From Argentina anserina (Eukaryota > Streptophyta > Magnoliopsida > Rosales > Rosaceae): a stretch of DNA of 64,000 bases. Location of the stretch: positions 16,325,001 to 16,389,000 of the forward strand of contig NC_065874.1 of NCBI RefSeq assembly GCF_933775445.1. The letters run 5' to 3'. Of this stretch, positions 24,676-35,706 are shown piece after piece. The notes under the pieces are model-generated. The model had not been told where the DNA came from, searched no databases, and worked only from the letters and a program-made list of their open reading frames with translations. Numbering within the stretch: position 1 is the stretch's first letter; each line of letters opens with the position of its first letter. The translations under genes were made by a program, and so were the position numbers.

Positions 24676-27600
24676 CTGGTGGTTCACGAAATTTGTCTTC
24701 AGCAGGACGTTATTGCGAGATGAGTCCAGTTCCAATTCCAACCTTCCCCCTCCAAACTTCTTGAGTTTCCCCTGACGTCAAATTTCTCCGACTGAGTCAA
24801 ATAAACCTTGTTGAGGAATCAAATTAGTTGCAAGATAGAATGAGTCTTCTACTGAGCTAAACACTGGGTATGTGGAAGACCAAAAATTCTTCCATTCGCT
24901 GGGTGAAGATTCACATTGAGCTAATTTGCTAACTTGACAGCACCATGGCCACAAGTTTGAGTTAGTTACACATCTTTAACTAATAGCAATTTTTCCATCT
25001 GTTTGAGGGGTTTGAGGGAGAAAACAATTTATTGAGAATGATCCTCAAATCAAACTAGAAACCCTTAGTAACTTAGTTCTCTTCCTTTACCAAGTACCAC
25101 CCCTCTATTTCTTTTCTTTAACAATCAATTTCAGAAACCTAACAACCTCTTCAATTTCGAAATTCTTCAACATGAACTCTCTCACTTTCTTCCATGCAAA
25201 TTATCAACTCATAGTGGAAGTGAAACAAAACCTTTCGAAATGGGATCTTAGTGAGATTAAAGAGGTTGCTGGGTTTTGAGGCAGTGGGGCTTGGTGAGTG
25301 ATTTGGGGACAAAATTTAGATTTGATTTGAAAATTTGGTGAGGGACGATGGAGCAATGTTGGAATGGGTGACGGCGATGAGGAGGAGGATGGTGGTGACG
25401 AGAGTGGGAATGTGCATTAATTGATGGTGTAAAGGTTGGAAGTTGGAACTTGTTGCTGGGTTCTAATCTTGGGTTTAGGGTTGGAGTGGGGAGAATGGTG
25501 GCCATGGATGGAGGAGGGTGGCCATACCTTCTCCTTGGCGGACGACAACAGAACGCGGCCGGTGGATTGATGGCACAATCAATTTTGGGGTTTTTTTTTC
25601 CTTTGGTTTAGAGTTTACTCTTAGAACGGAAGTATAATGCACATGATTTATCTAATAAATAAAATTAATATTTAGTTTTGTATTGTAACTGTATATGATA
25701 AATAATAAATTCTTCTAAAAATATAAAATAAATTTATGAAATAATTTTTTGTGAAATTTGTAGTTGTGCCACGACTTACATATGTGGACTGATACATTGT
25801 CCTCTTGCGCCACATGTTACAACGTATAATTTTAGAGACAAATTAATCCTTAATGAAAATCTTAATAAATTGCTCGAAAATTTTCTTTAAATTAACACAC
25901 TCTCACGGTGATACACTCTACTTATTTAAGTAAAACAATTTCAGTTTCTATCATCGCGTGACATAGTTGTCCATAAGGAGGTAGCATGATACATGAGGTT
26001 AACCAAATGGATCAAAACTTCAACGTTATCTAAAATAAGTAAATTTTCTATTGTGCCTATATTTCACTGTAGTGATGACATCTTACGGTCAATATTTTTA
26101 AATTTCATTTCTTCAATATAGTGGTTTGGAAAAATATATACATGCTTATATTATATGAAACATGGTATAGCACTTTAATAAACATGTTGTGATTCATGTG
26201 ACTACATTTGGCAAAATAAAAATTCGACCATAGATGTAATCGTGACAATGAAATGTGACTATGTTTCAAAATACCTATTTTGTCAATATTTGGGTCTCTA
26301 TTCAAATGTTTTTAGCATCCGAGCTAATTTTTTAGATTTTTAGAGGATTTTAGAATTTTAAATATTAATATAAAGTTATAAGTGTTGCAGGATGAAAAAT
26401 TGTGTATTATTGAATGATATGGGGACCTATATATATAGGCATTACATCACCTGAATCCTGCAGGATTCGGAGCTAATCTATTACATAGATGCAAATATAT
26501 CTCTAACAGGAAACCTAATAAGGCTAAGACACACACAAGGGTAAAATAATAATTTTCTCGGAACAATAAGCAAATTTTGTGGCACTTTAATGGCGTATAT
26601 ATGCTCTCATAGTTATGCGCTTTATGCACATAAAAAAATTGTGATATTGATCACCCTCCAATATGACTATGCTTACGAAAGAAAATGAGACACAAGATTG
26701 GCCACGTTAGTCGAGACCTAAACATTAAAGAAATTAGGTGGTTTTCTATCATAACAGTAGTATATTGTAGTACGATGACATATTGTGACCGGTTTTCCAT
26801 AAGTTCATGTCCTTAGTATAGTTGTTTTGGGAATATAATTTACATGAATAAGTCACACGATTCTAATAGGCACTTAATTGTTTTTACTTGCTATTAAGCA
26901 AGTTGATAAAATTTGATTTTGGTACTTTATATGTATCCTACCACTAAGTTGTTATATACATTGTGTGAATATATTATCAATTTTTTTGATGAATACGACA
27001 TAAAAAATTTAGTGATTATTAATCAAACTTCAATTTGACAAAGTGGATTAAAGTCGAAATATTAACAAAAGGTCATGAACTTTAATTTCAAAAGCATAGA
27101 ATATATGTAAATTTTAATTATTGGAATCACAAAGTGTACTTGTATACATTGTTTATTAGGTTATATACGATAAATTATATTGAAAAAAGATATTTAGAAA
27201 AACTAACAGTAAGATGTGATTATTATAGAGAATTACAACTATGGTTAAGTTAATTTTCATTTCTAATAATATTTGAATAACGATCCACGTGAATCAAGTG
27301 ATCAACCATATGGTTTACTCTCACCTTCTTAAGTGTAGATGTATCATGTAAAGGAGAAAAATATACACTCTCTAGTCTCTAACAAATTAGGACAATACAA
27401 ATGTATATAAAATTTTGCCACGCATATATAACACCAAATCTACATAAGTGGATAGAGATTATAAATTCTCCTTGATTTTCTTAAGCAAAAGATCTATTAT
27501 TAATATTTTTGAAAGATTAGAAGGTTAAAGCCAAAGTAATTGAACCTTCAGCTCATTATTGCTGTTGAAGAGTACTCTCCTAGGCATGCGCATACCAAAT

Positions 27601-27880
27601 CGCCTCTCTTTAATTGTTGTCATGCTCATTATTGGTTTTGAGGAGGTTCTATCCTAGGCTTGCATACATAGAATTGCCTCAAGTAATTGTTGTAAGCTCA
27701 ATATTGGTCTTTAGAAGTTCTATCCTAGGGCAATACACTAACTCCTAACCCATCATTATACTTTTTCCCTCTCTTCTCCCTTCTCTTCTACATGGCACCA
27801 ACCATGAAGTTTTCAATGGTGTTCACTATCTTAATTAACTGATGTTGGACGACGAGAAACCTCTGGTCAATCATGGATGA
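24676..27880. other. Unassigned intergenic sequence with a dispersed repeat
   Basis: No gene is recognised. The part at about 24,940-25,180 resembles 28,220-28,345 plus 29,058-29,160: both contain CCACAAGTTTGAGT, then GAGGGGTTTG, then CTTTACCA followed by CAACCTCT. About 25,850-26,300 also shows loose similarity to 32,090-32,440. The remainder is very AT-rich. Confidence 0.4.
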
Positions 27881-28345
27881 CGGATCCGAGCATCGAAGAT
27901 TTACTTTAAGGGAGTAAAGCAGATGATGGAGGATGAGATATCTCTCCCACACGGGTGCAATTCATTCAAGCCAAGATCATTTACCTCCGTTGATCAAATC
28001 GATACTACCCATGATTACCTTAATTGATGTTGATCTTAGAAAACATGGCATGAAAGATATTGAGGCCTTCAAGAACTTATTGCGAACAAAAGGGAGTTTA
28101 GCTGGATTTGTAAGATGGAGCATTAAGCACATGGTAATATGTTTTTACTATCTTTTATTTTCAAAAATTCTTTGCTCCACCCTGTGAACCTTCACCCTTC
28201 AGCTAATAGGATGATGTGGCAGTTTTACAGCCACAAGTTTGAGTCAACCCATCTTATTAGACTAACTGAGGTTTTAGCCATCTCTGATCCGATGAGGGGT
28301 TTGGGAAAGAAAAAAAGTTCTTACTCTCAGATTGGTCTGAGGTAA
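27881..28345 (+). other. Unassigned coding-like stretch
   Basis: A plus-strand open frame (27933-28187, 84 codons) contains a segment with ordinary amino-acid composition (…DLRKHGMKDIEAFKNLLRTK…) that ends near a GT dinucleotide at about 28,134. I do not recognise the family. It could be an exon remnant of a captured or decayed gene; there is no supporting neighbour. Confidence 0.2.
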
Positions 28346-28354
28346 AAATTAAAA

Positions 28355-29048
28355 GGGTAAATTCCTTATATGGACCTGATGTTTGGCTACTTGGACAATT
28401 TGGTACCTGATATATGAAAGCGGACAATTTAGTACCTAAAGTTCTCAAATTTAGGCCATTTTGGTACTTATGTCAATTTTGACCATATTTTTGTAGGGTT
28501 ATTTCCGTCATTTTATCTCAACTTTACTTCATTTTTTTATAATACCTCCAAATTACCTCTAAATTATCACTAAAATTTTGATAACTCATCCACTTAATAT
28601 CTGTGATGATTTACGTATATAAGTTTTCATAATGTAGTTATCAATCTAAATTAATTTTAATCATAAGTAATTTTACAAAAATATTTTAATAAAAAATTAC
28701 AATTGCATAAGGGCAATTTATTTCCTTTGCAGAAAATAATTAGGATACAATAAGTATATTAAGAAAAAATTATTTTCGATATATGTGAAGTAGATGTTAA
28801 GTGGAGTAGATATATCAATTCAATTATCTCCAAAGAGAGGCAATTATAGGAAGAAATGAAGAAAAATGTGAATTTAATGAGTTTAGAGCTAGAATGACGA
28901 AAATAACCCTAAAATATGATCAAAATTAATAGAGGTACCAAAATGGCTTACAAATGAGAACTTCAGTTACTAAATTGTCTGTTTTCATACATTATGTACC
29001 AAATTGTCCAAGTAGCCATACTTAAAGCACCATAGGAGGAATTAACCC
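28355..29048. mobile_element. Mutator-like MITE with long terminal inverted repeats
   Basis: The 9-bp duplication AAATTAAAA flanks the element (28346-28354 and 29049-29057). The left end starts GGGTAAATTCC and the right end, read on the opposite strand, starts GGGTTAATTCC. Inverted similarity continues for about 160 bp, including CTACTTGGACAATTTGGTAC and GCCATTTTGGTAC in both arms. A 9-bp TSD with long TIRs is characteristic of Mutator-like elements. There is no transposase, so it is non-autonomous. Confidence 0.88.
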
Positions 29049-29057
29049 AAATTAAAA

Positions 29058-29385
29058 AGCCTCAGTTTTTCTCCTTTAGCTTTACCACCTCTTTTTCTTT
29101 TTCTTTCTCTATCAATAAATTCCAAGATCTCATCAACCTCTCCAATTTCCAAATTCCAAATTCCAAATTCCAATAGAAATCATGGGTTGTATCCACAGAG
29201 TTCTTAGTAACCATAACCAAAAAAACAATCACAAAACATTTGATGCTTGGTTCAGGGTATTAGTTTGTCGCTCCAAAACTATAACCTAAGGTTTAATTGT
29301 AAAGTTTTGTGTAATTAATGGAACTAGAAATTTTTGGTTTCAGTTTTTTAGAGATTTTAAAGTTGTGATATTTTATTTTAAATTA
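29058..29385. other. Unassigned; continuation of a dispersed repeat
   Basis: The first about 100 bp continues the sequence interrupted by the MITE and resembles about 25,080-25,180. Nothing else is recognised. Confidence 0.35.
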
Positions 29386-29631
29386 GGGCTTCTTATAAAA
29401 TAGTCACTTTTAACACTTCAAATTAGAAAAAAAAATTAAGCAAGATTTCAAAATTTTAAAAAAATCGCTTAATTAAATTTATTAAACCGTACCCCCGTTT
29501 TTCATAAAAATTATGAAAAATGCCACTGGTAGAGTTTCGTTCCCAATCCCGATTTTGACAGAACACGCATGCCTAATCACTTCTCCGATGAAAAATCCGC
29601 CTCACGCCTCCGATCGGCGACAACAAGAATG

Positions 29632-29666
<35 letters not shown>

Positions 29667-30941
29667 ACATCATGCTGCTCTTCTAGCCCTTCTTCCTCTG
29701 CACCATGTAGGCAGGCTTGGCGATTAAGAGACCGCCTTGCTTCTTCTTCTTACCGTCCATGATTATGGTTCGAACTTTCTCAATGTCAAAGTTGTAGGTT
29801 TAGAGGAGAAACTTGATTCGATCTTGGAATGATTTTGAGTGTGAATCTAGTGACAGTGAGGTTGAGGCATTTGAGTCATTGAACTCATGGATCTAGAAAG
29901 CGTGGGAGGGTTGGAAACGAGAGGCTAAAGAGGAGGTGAGAAGGTGGATCTGAAAAGTTTGGGTTAGGCGTTGCATCGCCGCTGCTCTCAATTTTCGTCT
30001 TCGAAAAAGACCTATCACATTACCCATCACAATACCTGTCACAGAATAAAGTTAATGTAACCGGTAGTGTGACAGCGTGTGTAACAGTGTCATAGTGGGT
30101 GTAACAGGAGGTGTGATAGGTAGTGTGACAGGAGTTGTGATAGTGGTTGTGACAGGTAGTGTGATAGAAGTTGTGACAGGTAGTGTAACAGGGGTTGTGA
30201 CAGAGTCAATGTGTGTGACAGTGGTTGTGACAGTAGGTGTGACAAGAGGTGTGACAGTGAGTGTGACAATTAGTGTAATAGGTAGTGTGATAGTGGTTGT
30301 GGTAAGTAGTGTGACATAGGTTGTGACAGTGGGTGTGACAGTTAGTGTAAATAGATAGTGTGACAGCATCTGTGACAATAGGTATGATAGCGGTTGTGAC
30401 AGTAGGTGTGACAGTTAGTGTAAGAGGTAGTGTGATAGTGTCTGTGACAGTGGTTGTGACAGTAGGTGTGATATGCCAAGAGAAAATGTGGAAATATACG
30501 AAATTTTGTTAAAATTCAAATGAGATTGGTATAGGTATGCTCAGAATGAAGAGAATAGCTAGAATTAGGAAACTTTGAGCTTCGGTTTCGCCAGAAATGC
30601 TTGGAGCATCGCCATTGATGGCGACAACCTTTTGCGATAGTTGTTGCGCCTTGTACGGTTGGTCGATTTGAAGTGGGTAGTATATCAAATGAAATAGGGG
30701 AGCGAGATTTTTCTAACGGTACCAATTTCGTCAAAATCTATCGCCAAATGGGAAAGTATGGCCGAAATTAGAAAAAGAATAAATAAAAAAGTTAGAAAGG
30801 GCAAAACAGTCCTGAAAATATTTTTTAAGTGATTTTTTTTCTAATTTCCACTTAAATATAATGAACTTTTTATAATTAATTCATAAATAGTGACATTTTT
30901 CTAATATAAGTCGGTAAATAATACATTTTTATAATTTGCCC
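29386..30941 (+). mobile_element. MULE-like non-autonomous element, copy A
   Basis: The left end GGGCTTCTTATAAAATAG and the right end, read inverted, GGGCAAATTATAAAAATG form imperfect terminal inverted repeats. The interior contains, in order, a TCGGCGACAACAAGA motif with a CT tract (29636-29661), CCGTCCATGATTATGG, a 12-bp minisatellite (30061-30475) and a unique 3' part with GCGCCTTGTACGGT. The same order occurs at 32451-35278, so these are two copies of one family. A clean target duplication was not found, so Mutator-like is inferred from the GGG...TIR form. Confidence 0.65.
30061..30475 (+). repeat. 12-bp minisatellite in copy A
   Basis: Head-to-tail units have the consensus TGTGACAGNNGG/TAG. 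Because the period is four codons, both strands stay open with valine/threonine-rich repetitive translations; these are not genes. Confidence 0.9.
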
Positions 30942-32450
30942 TATTAACATTTGTACTTTGCGCTGCATATTCATAAATTCATTAGCTTCCCATCATTGTA
31001 AATTTGTAATGTAACAATTATTATTTTTTGACTCCGGTTTCTAAATCCTAGTACATGCATATACTCCGCCTCCATTTAGTTATTTTACTGAAAGAAACTC
31101 TAGCTATCATCAGTTCATCACTGCCAGTGTCATTCCAAGCTTTAAGATCTATTAGATAACCATTATCGGAGTTAAATCCATAAAAGGTTGCAAGTCAGTT
31201 GAGACCTGCAAAATGAGTTCTTTTATAAGTGTTTGTTTGTTCCCCTTTTTTTTTCAAGTACCTGTGCTTATATCCAAAGATGTCAGTTGAGTTTTTCTGG
31301 TTCAGTTAGAGGCTCCTTATTCCCGAGGCTTTTTGTATCGGAGATTCTTCAGTCCACCCCGTGACCTTCACCTCACAGTCTACTAACACGCGCCGTTATT
31401 TTGGCTCCAAACATGAACAGTAAAAAGGAAAATGAAAACTGAATAAGGTTGTGTTGTTTGCTCCCGCCGAAACCGGTACATTTCCATCCTTGTAAACTCA
31501 ATCAAGCCATCTCCCTTTTCTTTAAAAGTCCATAAAGGTGACGATCTCCACCATGGTCGTCGGCTCGTCGCAGTGACTCATCTACCAGAACTCCTTTCTC
31601 ACGTTGGGTCGAGTCACACATCCAATGTTGAATTCAATCTTGTTCATCTTCTTCACTTTGGAATCTTTGTTGGGCATACCAGCCGGATTAATGACCACGC
31701 ATGAAACGAATACCCAAGGGATAATGCACCTCAAGTTGATTGGATCAAATTAATCATCTTTTCTAGTTTTCAACTCCTTTGAAGTGGATGAAAAGTTAAT
31801 AAGATGTGGTCGATTCGGATTCATGAAAAACGTGGAGAGAAGCGAAATATACGGTTGGCTATGGTGGAAGCCGGACGGTAGAAGAGGGGAAGAAGAAAAT
31901 ATAAGGACATGTTATAATTGAGTGTGCTCAAGTCTAGCTAGGCTTGAAATTCATTCACCATTAACTAGTTGACAACTCAATCAAAGAAGGAATTCAATGT
32001 GCCCAAGCCTAGGATATAACTCCTTAGGACGAATAATCACCTCACAATATGCCACGTGAGTTATACTTGACTTAAATTAATTAAAACATTTAAATCTTCT
32101 GAAAATCTTAATAAATAGTTTTTTATTCTCTCTGAAATTTTTTACTCCTGACACTCATATGCTTTGTTCACTCATATAAAGTTTTTGATATATTTATCTT
32201 GGAATGATATGACTTCCCTTAGAGAGGTAGAAGGTTAAATACGATTAACCCAGTTATGACCAAACGATACCATAAATATGTGAATCTTCTACCAAGACCA
32301 TAGTTCACTACAATGATCACATCAGGTCGATTTTTCTAAATTTTAATTTCCTCAATGTAGTTGCTTTATAAAGATATCAATAATGTTTATATAACTATTA
32401 AGTGGAAATGTCTCGATATTGAATTTTTTATCATATTAGTATATATAATT
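30942..32450. other. Unassigned intergenic sequence
   Basis: Nothing is recognised with confidence. A moderately GC-rich part (about 31,370-31,740) has coding-like composition but is interrupted by stops in every frame examined. Confidence 0.35.
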
Positions 32451-32678
32451 GGGCTTCTTATAAAAAAGTCTGTTTTGATATTTAAAATTAGTAAAAAGTC
32501 ACCTAAGTTTTCAAAATTATAAAATAGTCACACTAAAAAGTCATAAAGCGTTGCCCCTGCTTTACGTAATAATTACACAAAATGCCACTTTGTTAGTTTC
32601 GTTCCCAATTCCCATTTTGACAAAACACATTAGAGCCCTGGATGGACCTCTCCAATCGGCGACGGCAAGAAAGAAGTC

Positions 32679-32809
<131 letters not shown>

Positions 32810-33255
32810 CCTTCTTGTAGGAGGACTTGGCCATCCTTTACGGCCACCGCGCTTCTTCTTTTTGCCGTCCATGATTATGGTTTAGAATTTGTGATGTCAA
32901 AGTATTACAGAAACAGTTTCAGTAGGATCAGAGAGTGAGGTGAGGTCGAGCTTGATGAAGAAGAGCTTCTGCAAAACCAAAGTACCGTTGTGGTCACTCA
33001 ATTGAGCAATGGAGGAAAGGCACTGAGGAAACCGGCCACCAGAGATGACGTAGTGGGCGTTTGAGTCGCGGTGAAATCTGGAGAATGGGTGTGCGATGGT
33101 GTTGGCTTTGATTAGAGCATGGGTGCCCAAAGAAATATTCTAGGTGCCCATCAAAATTCCAAATTTCAATCCCTTCGGTCCTTCGGTCCTTCACCCTTTA
33201 TTGTGTTTACAATTTGGTACCATGTTTCCTATATACCCATCCCACCACCAGTCAC

Positions 33256-34082
33256 ATTAACTTTCTAGTGTGATAGGCAGTGTGAGAGATAGTGTGATAG
33301 CCTGTGTGACAAGTAAATAACTAGTGTGATAGATAGTGTGACAAGCAGATAACTAGTGTGATAGGCAGTGTGACAAGTAGTGTGATAGGTAGTGTGACAT
33401 GTAGTGTGGCTTGGGGTGTGACATCACATTAATGTCAATATTTGCATCGTACGAGTTTATTTGAGAAGTTCAAGATCACATAACAGTAAAGAAAGGTTCG
33501 CTATTTATACTCTTTCTTCTTCTTGTCACAATAGTTACATAAAAACAATGTGACAGCGGGTGTGTGATAGGTAGTGTGACAGCTAGTGCGACAGTGGTTG
33601 TAACAGCGGGTGTGACAAGTAGTGTGACAGGAGGTGTGGTAGGGGGTGTGACAGGAGGTGACAACGGGTGTGACAGAAGGTGTGAGAGGTACTGTGACAG
33701 GTCGTCTGATAGTGGGTGTGACAGATAGTGTGACATATAGTGTGACAGCATGTGTAACAGATAGTATGACAACAGTTGTGATAGATAATGTGACAGTAGT
33801 TGTGACAGTGGTTGTGACATGTAATGTGACATGTAGTGTGACAGTAGATGTGACAGGTAGTGTGATATGAGGTGTGACAAGAGATGTGACAGGTAATGTG
33901 ACAGCGGGTGTGACAGGAGGTGTGACAAGAGGTGTGACAACGGTTGTGACAGTGAGTGTAACATCGGTTGTGACATGTAGTATGACAGCGGTTGTGACAT
34001 GTAATGTGACAGGAGGTATGACAGGTAGTGTGACAGGTAATGTGACAGCGGTTGTGACAGATAGTGTGACATGAGGTGTGAC
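33256..34082 (+). repeat. 12-bp minisatellite in copy B
   Basis: TGTGACAGNNGG-type units occupy about 33,256-33,430 and 33,549-34,082, resuming at 34,742-34,765 beyond the hAT MITE. Variants include TGTGATAG, TGTAACAG and TGTGACAT. The 33,431-33,548 gap is non-repetitive. Confidence 0.9.
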
Positions 34083-34733
34083 TAGAGGTGGCAAACAGGT
34101 CAGGCAGGCCCAGTCCATTTTATGCGGGGCAAAACCGTGCTTGGGCCGACCCATTTATTTATCGTGCCGAGCTCGGACCGGCCCATTTGCTTAAACATCA
34201 AGCCCAACCCGGCCCATGACCCTTGACTATATCGTGTTGGGCCAAGAAGCGCGCCGGCCCAGCCCATTAGCTTTATAAGACACAATTACAATAAAAAAAT
34301 TTGTAAGTAGAATATTTTTTTTATATAGCTATTTAGAATAGTAAATTAAATAAAATACTACAACATATTATATAATTTTATTTTTAAAACGTTATGTATG
34401 TCAAAACATTGACGTTTTCTTAAATACTTTGATAATATTTGTGAAATATTGTAGTTAAAGTAATGATATAATCAAGACAGTTTAATTTTAAAGTTATAAT
34501 ATTCAAGTGTAATAATGATAATAGTTTAAATATTTATATAAATAATATAAAAGTATGTATTTAATGGACATGCCCATGAATTTATCGTGCCTGGGCCGTG
34601 CCGGGCTCGGGCAGGGCTGGGCCCATGGGTTAAAATATCATGGCCCAACCCATTACAATAACGGGCTCGGGCCGACTTTTAACGGCTCGGGCCCGTGCCG
34701 GGCTCGGGCTTTTTGGCCCATTTGCCACCTTTA
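34083..34733. mobile_element. Non-autonomous hAT MITE (651 bp)
   Basis: The 8-bp duplication GGTGTGAC flanks it (34075-34082 and 34734-34741). The ends are TAGAGGTGGCAAA and, inverted, TAAAGGTGGCAAA. Subterminal regions are rich in GGGCTCGGGC/GGCCC motifs, and the centre is AT-rich. The GGTGGCAA terminus is common in plant hAT elements. There is no transposase. It landed inside the minisatellite of copy B and so postdates it. Confidence 0.9.
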
Positions 34734-35278
34734 GGTGTGACAGGTAGTGTGACAACAGATGTAACATGCCAAGAAAAAATGTCTAAATATGCGAAATGAG
34801 GTTAAAATTCAAAGAAAATTAGTATCAGTATGCTCAAAATGAAGAGAAAAACTAGAATTGATGAGTCTTGAGCTCCGATTTCGTCGAAATTGCTTGAAGC
34901 ACCACAATAGACGGCGGCAACCCCTTGCGAGGGTTGCTGCGCCTTGTACGGTGGTCGGTTCGGAGTTGGTGTGATATCAAATGAAAGAGGTGAGAGAGAT
35001 ATTTCCAACAATACCAACCATGCTCAAATCTATCGTCGAACGACAAAATTATGGCTGGAATTCGAAGAAAAATGAAAAATAAAAAGATGAAGAATAGTTA
35101 GAGAAAGGACAATTGTCTGGAAAATATTTTAAAAATGAATATTTTATAATTTTATTTCAAACTTGTTAATTATTTTATAATTTCTAATCACTAGAGATGA
35201 CTTTTTTATAATTAGAAAATAATTTGTGACCTTTTTTAAATTTATGATGAAAAATGATATTTTTTTTATAATTTACCC

Positions 35279-35706
35279 ATGTTAATAATGCCCTTAATGT
35301 AACCAATCGTCGCTGTTTCATAGGATTGTACAAGAAAAAAGATCCACATCTAACGCATTGTATAGCTATCTTATAGGAAATATTTTGCTGTACAAGAAAC
35401 AATATCCAACAAGCTGATTACACAAACTACAGTACAAAGAAACTCAAATACATAACGGCATATTTATACTATAATAACCGGCAACTATGTCATACCCAAC
35501 AGCAGCATCTGAGCAGAACTCATACAGGTAATCACCACCACAAATGGGAGGTTTTAACAGTCTTGTGGGTGGGTAGCTCGTATCAGTAGGAAAGGTGAAA
35601 AATGGACGAAAGGTATACTCATGTCATTTTTTCAAAAGAACTCCTGTTCAACTAATGTTAGCATGCCCTATGTTTGACATTTTCTATGATGGTGTAAAAC
35701 ACAAAG
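35279..35706. other. HIRA 3' flank
   Basis: AT-rich sequence downstream of the HIRA stop codon. It should contain the 3' UTR; no clear polyadenylation signal was singled out. Confidence 0.4.

Noticed and set aside
25257..25505. His/Pro-rich 82-codon minus-strand frame
   Set aside because: Low complexity, no family resemblance, no splice or neighbour support.
31370..31740. Possible gene fragment with coding-like composition
   Set aside because: Stops in each frame and no recognisable homology.
33476..34154. Minus-strand open frames of about 200 codons rich in Val-Thr or Leu-Ser-His
   Set aside because: The 12-bp minisatellite is a multiple of three and lacks stops, so it stays open in many frames; no conserved domain.
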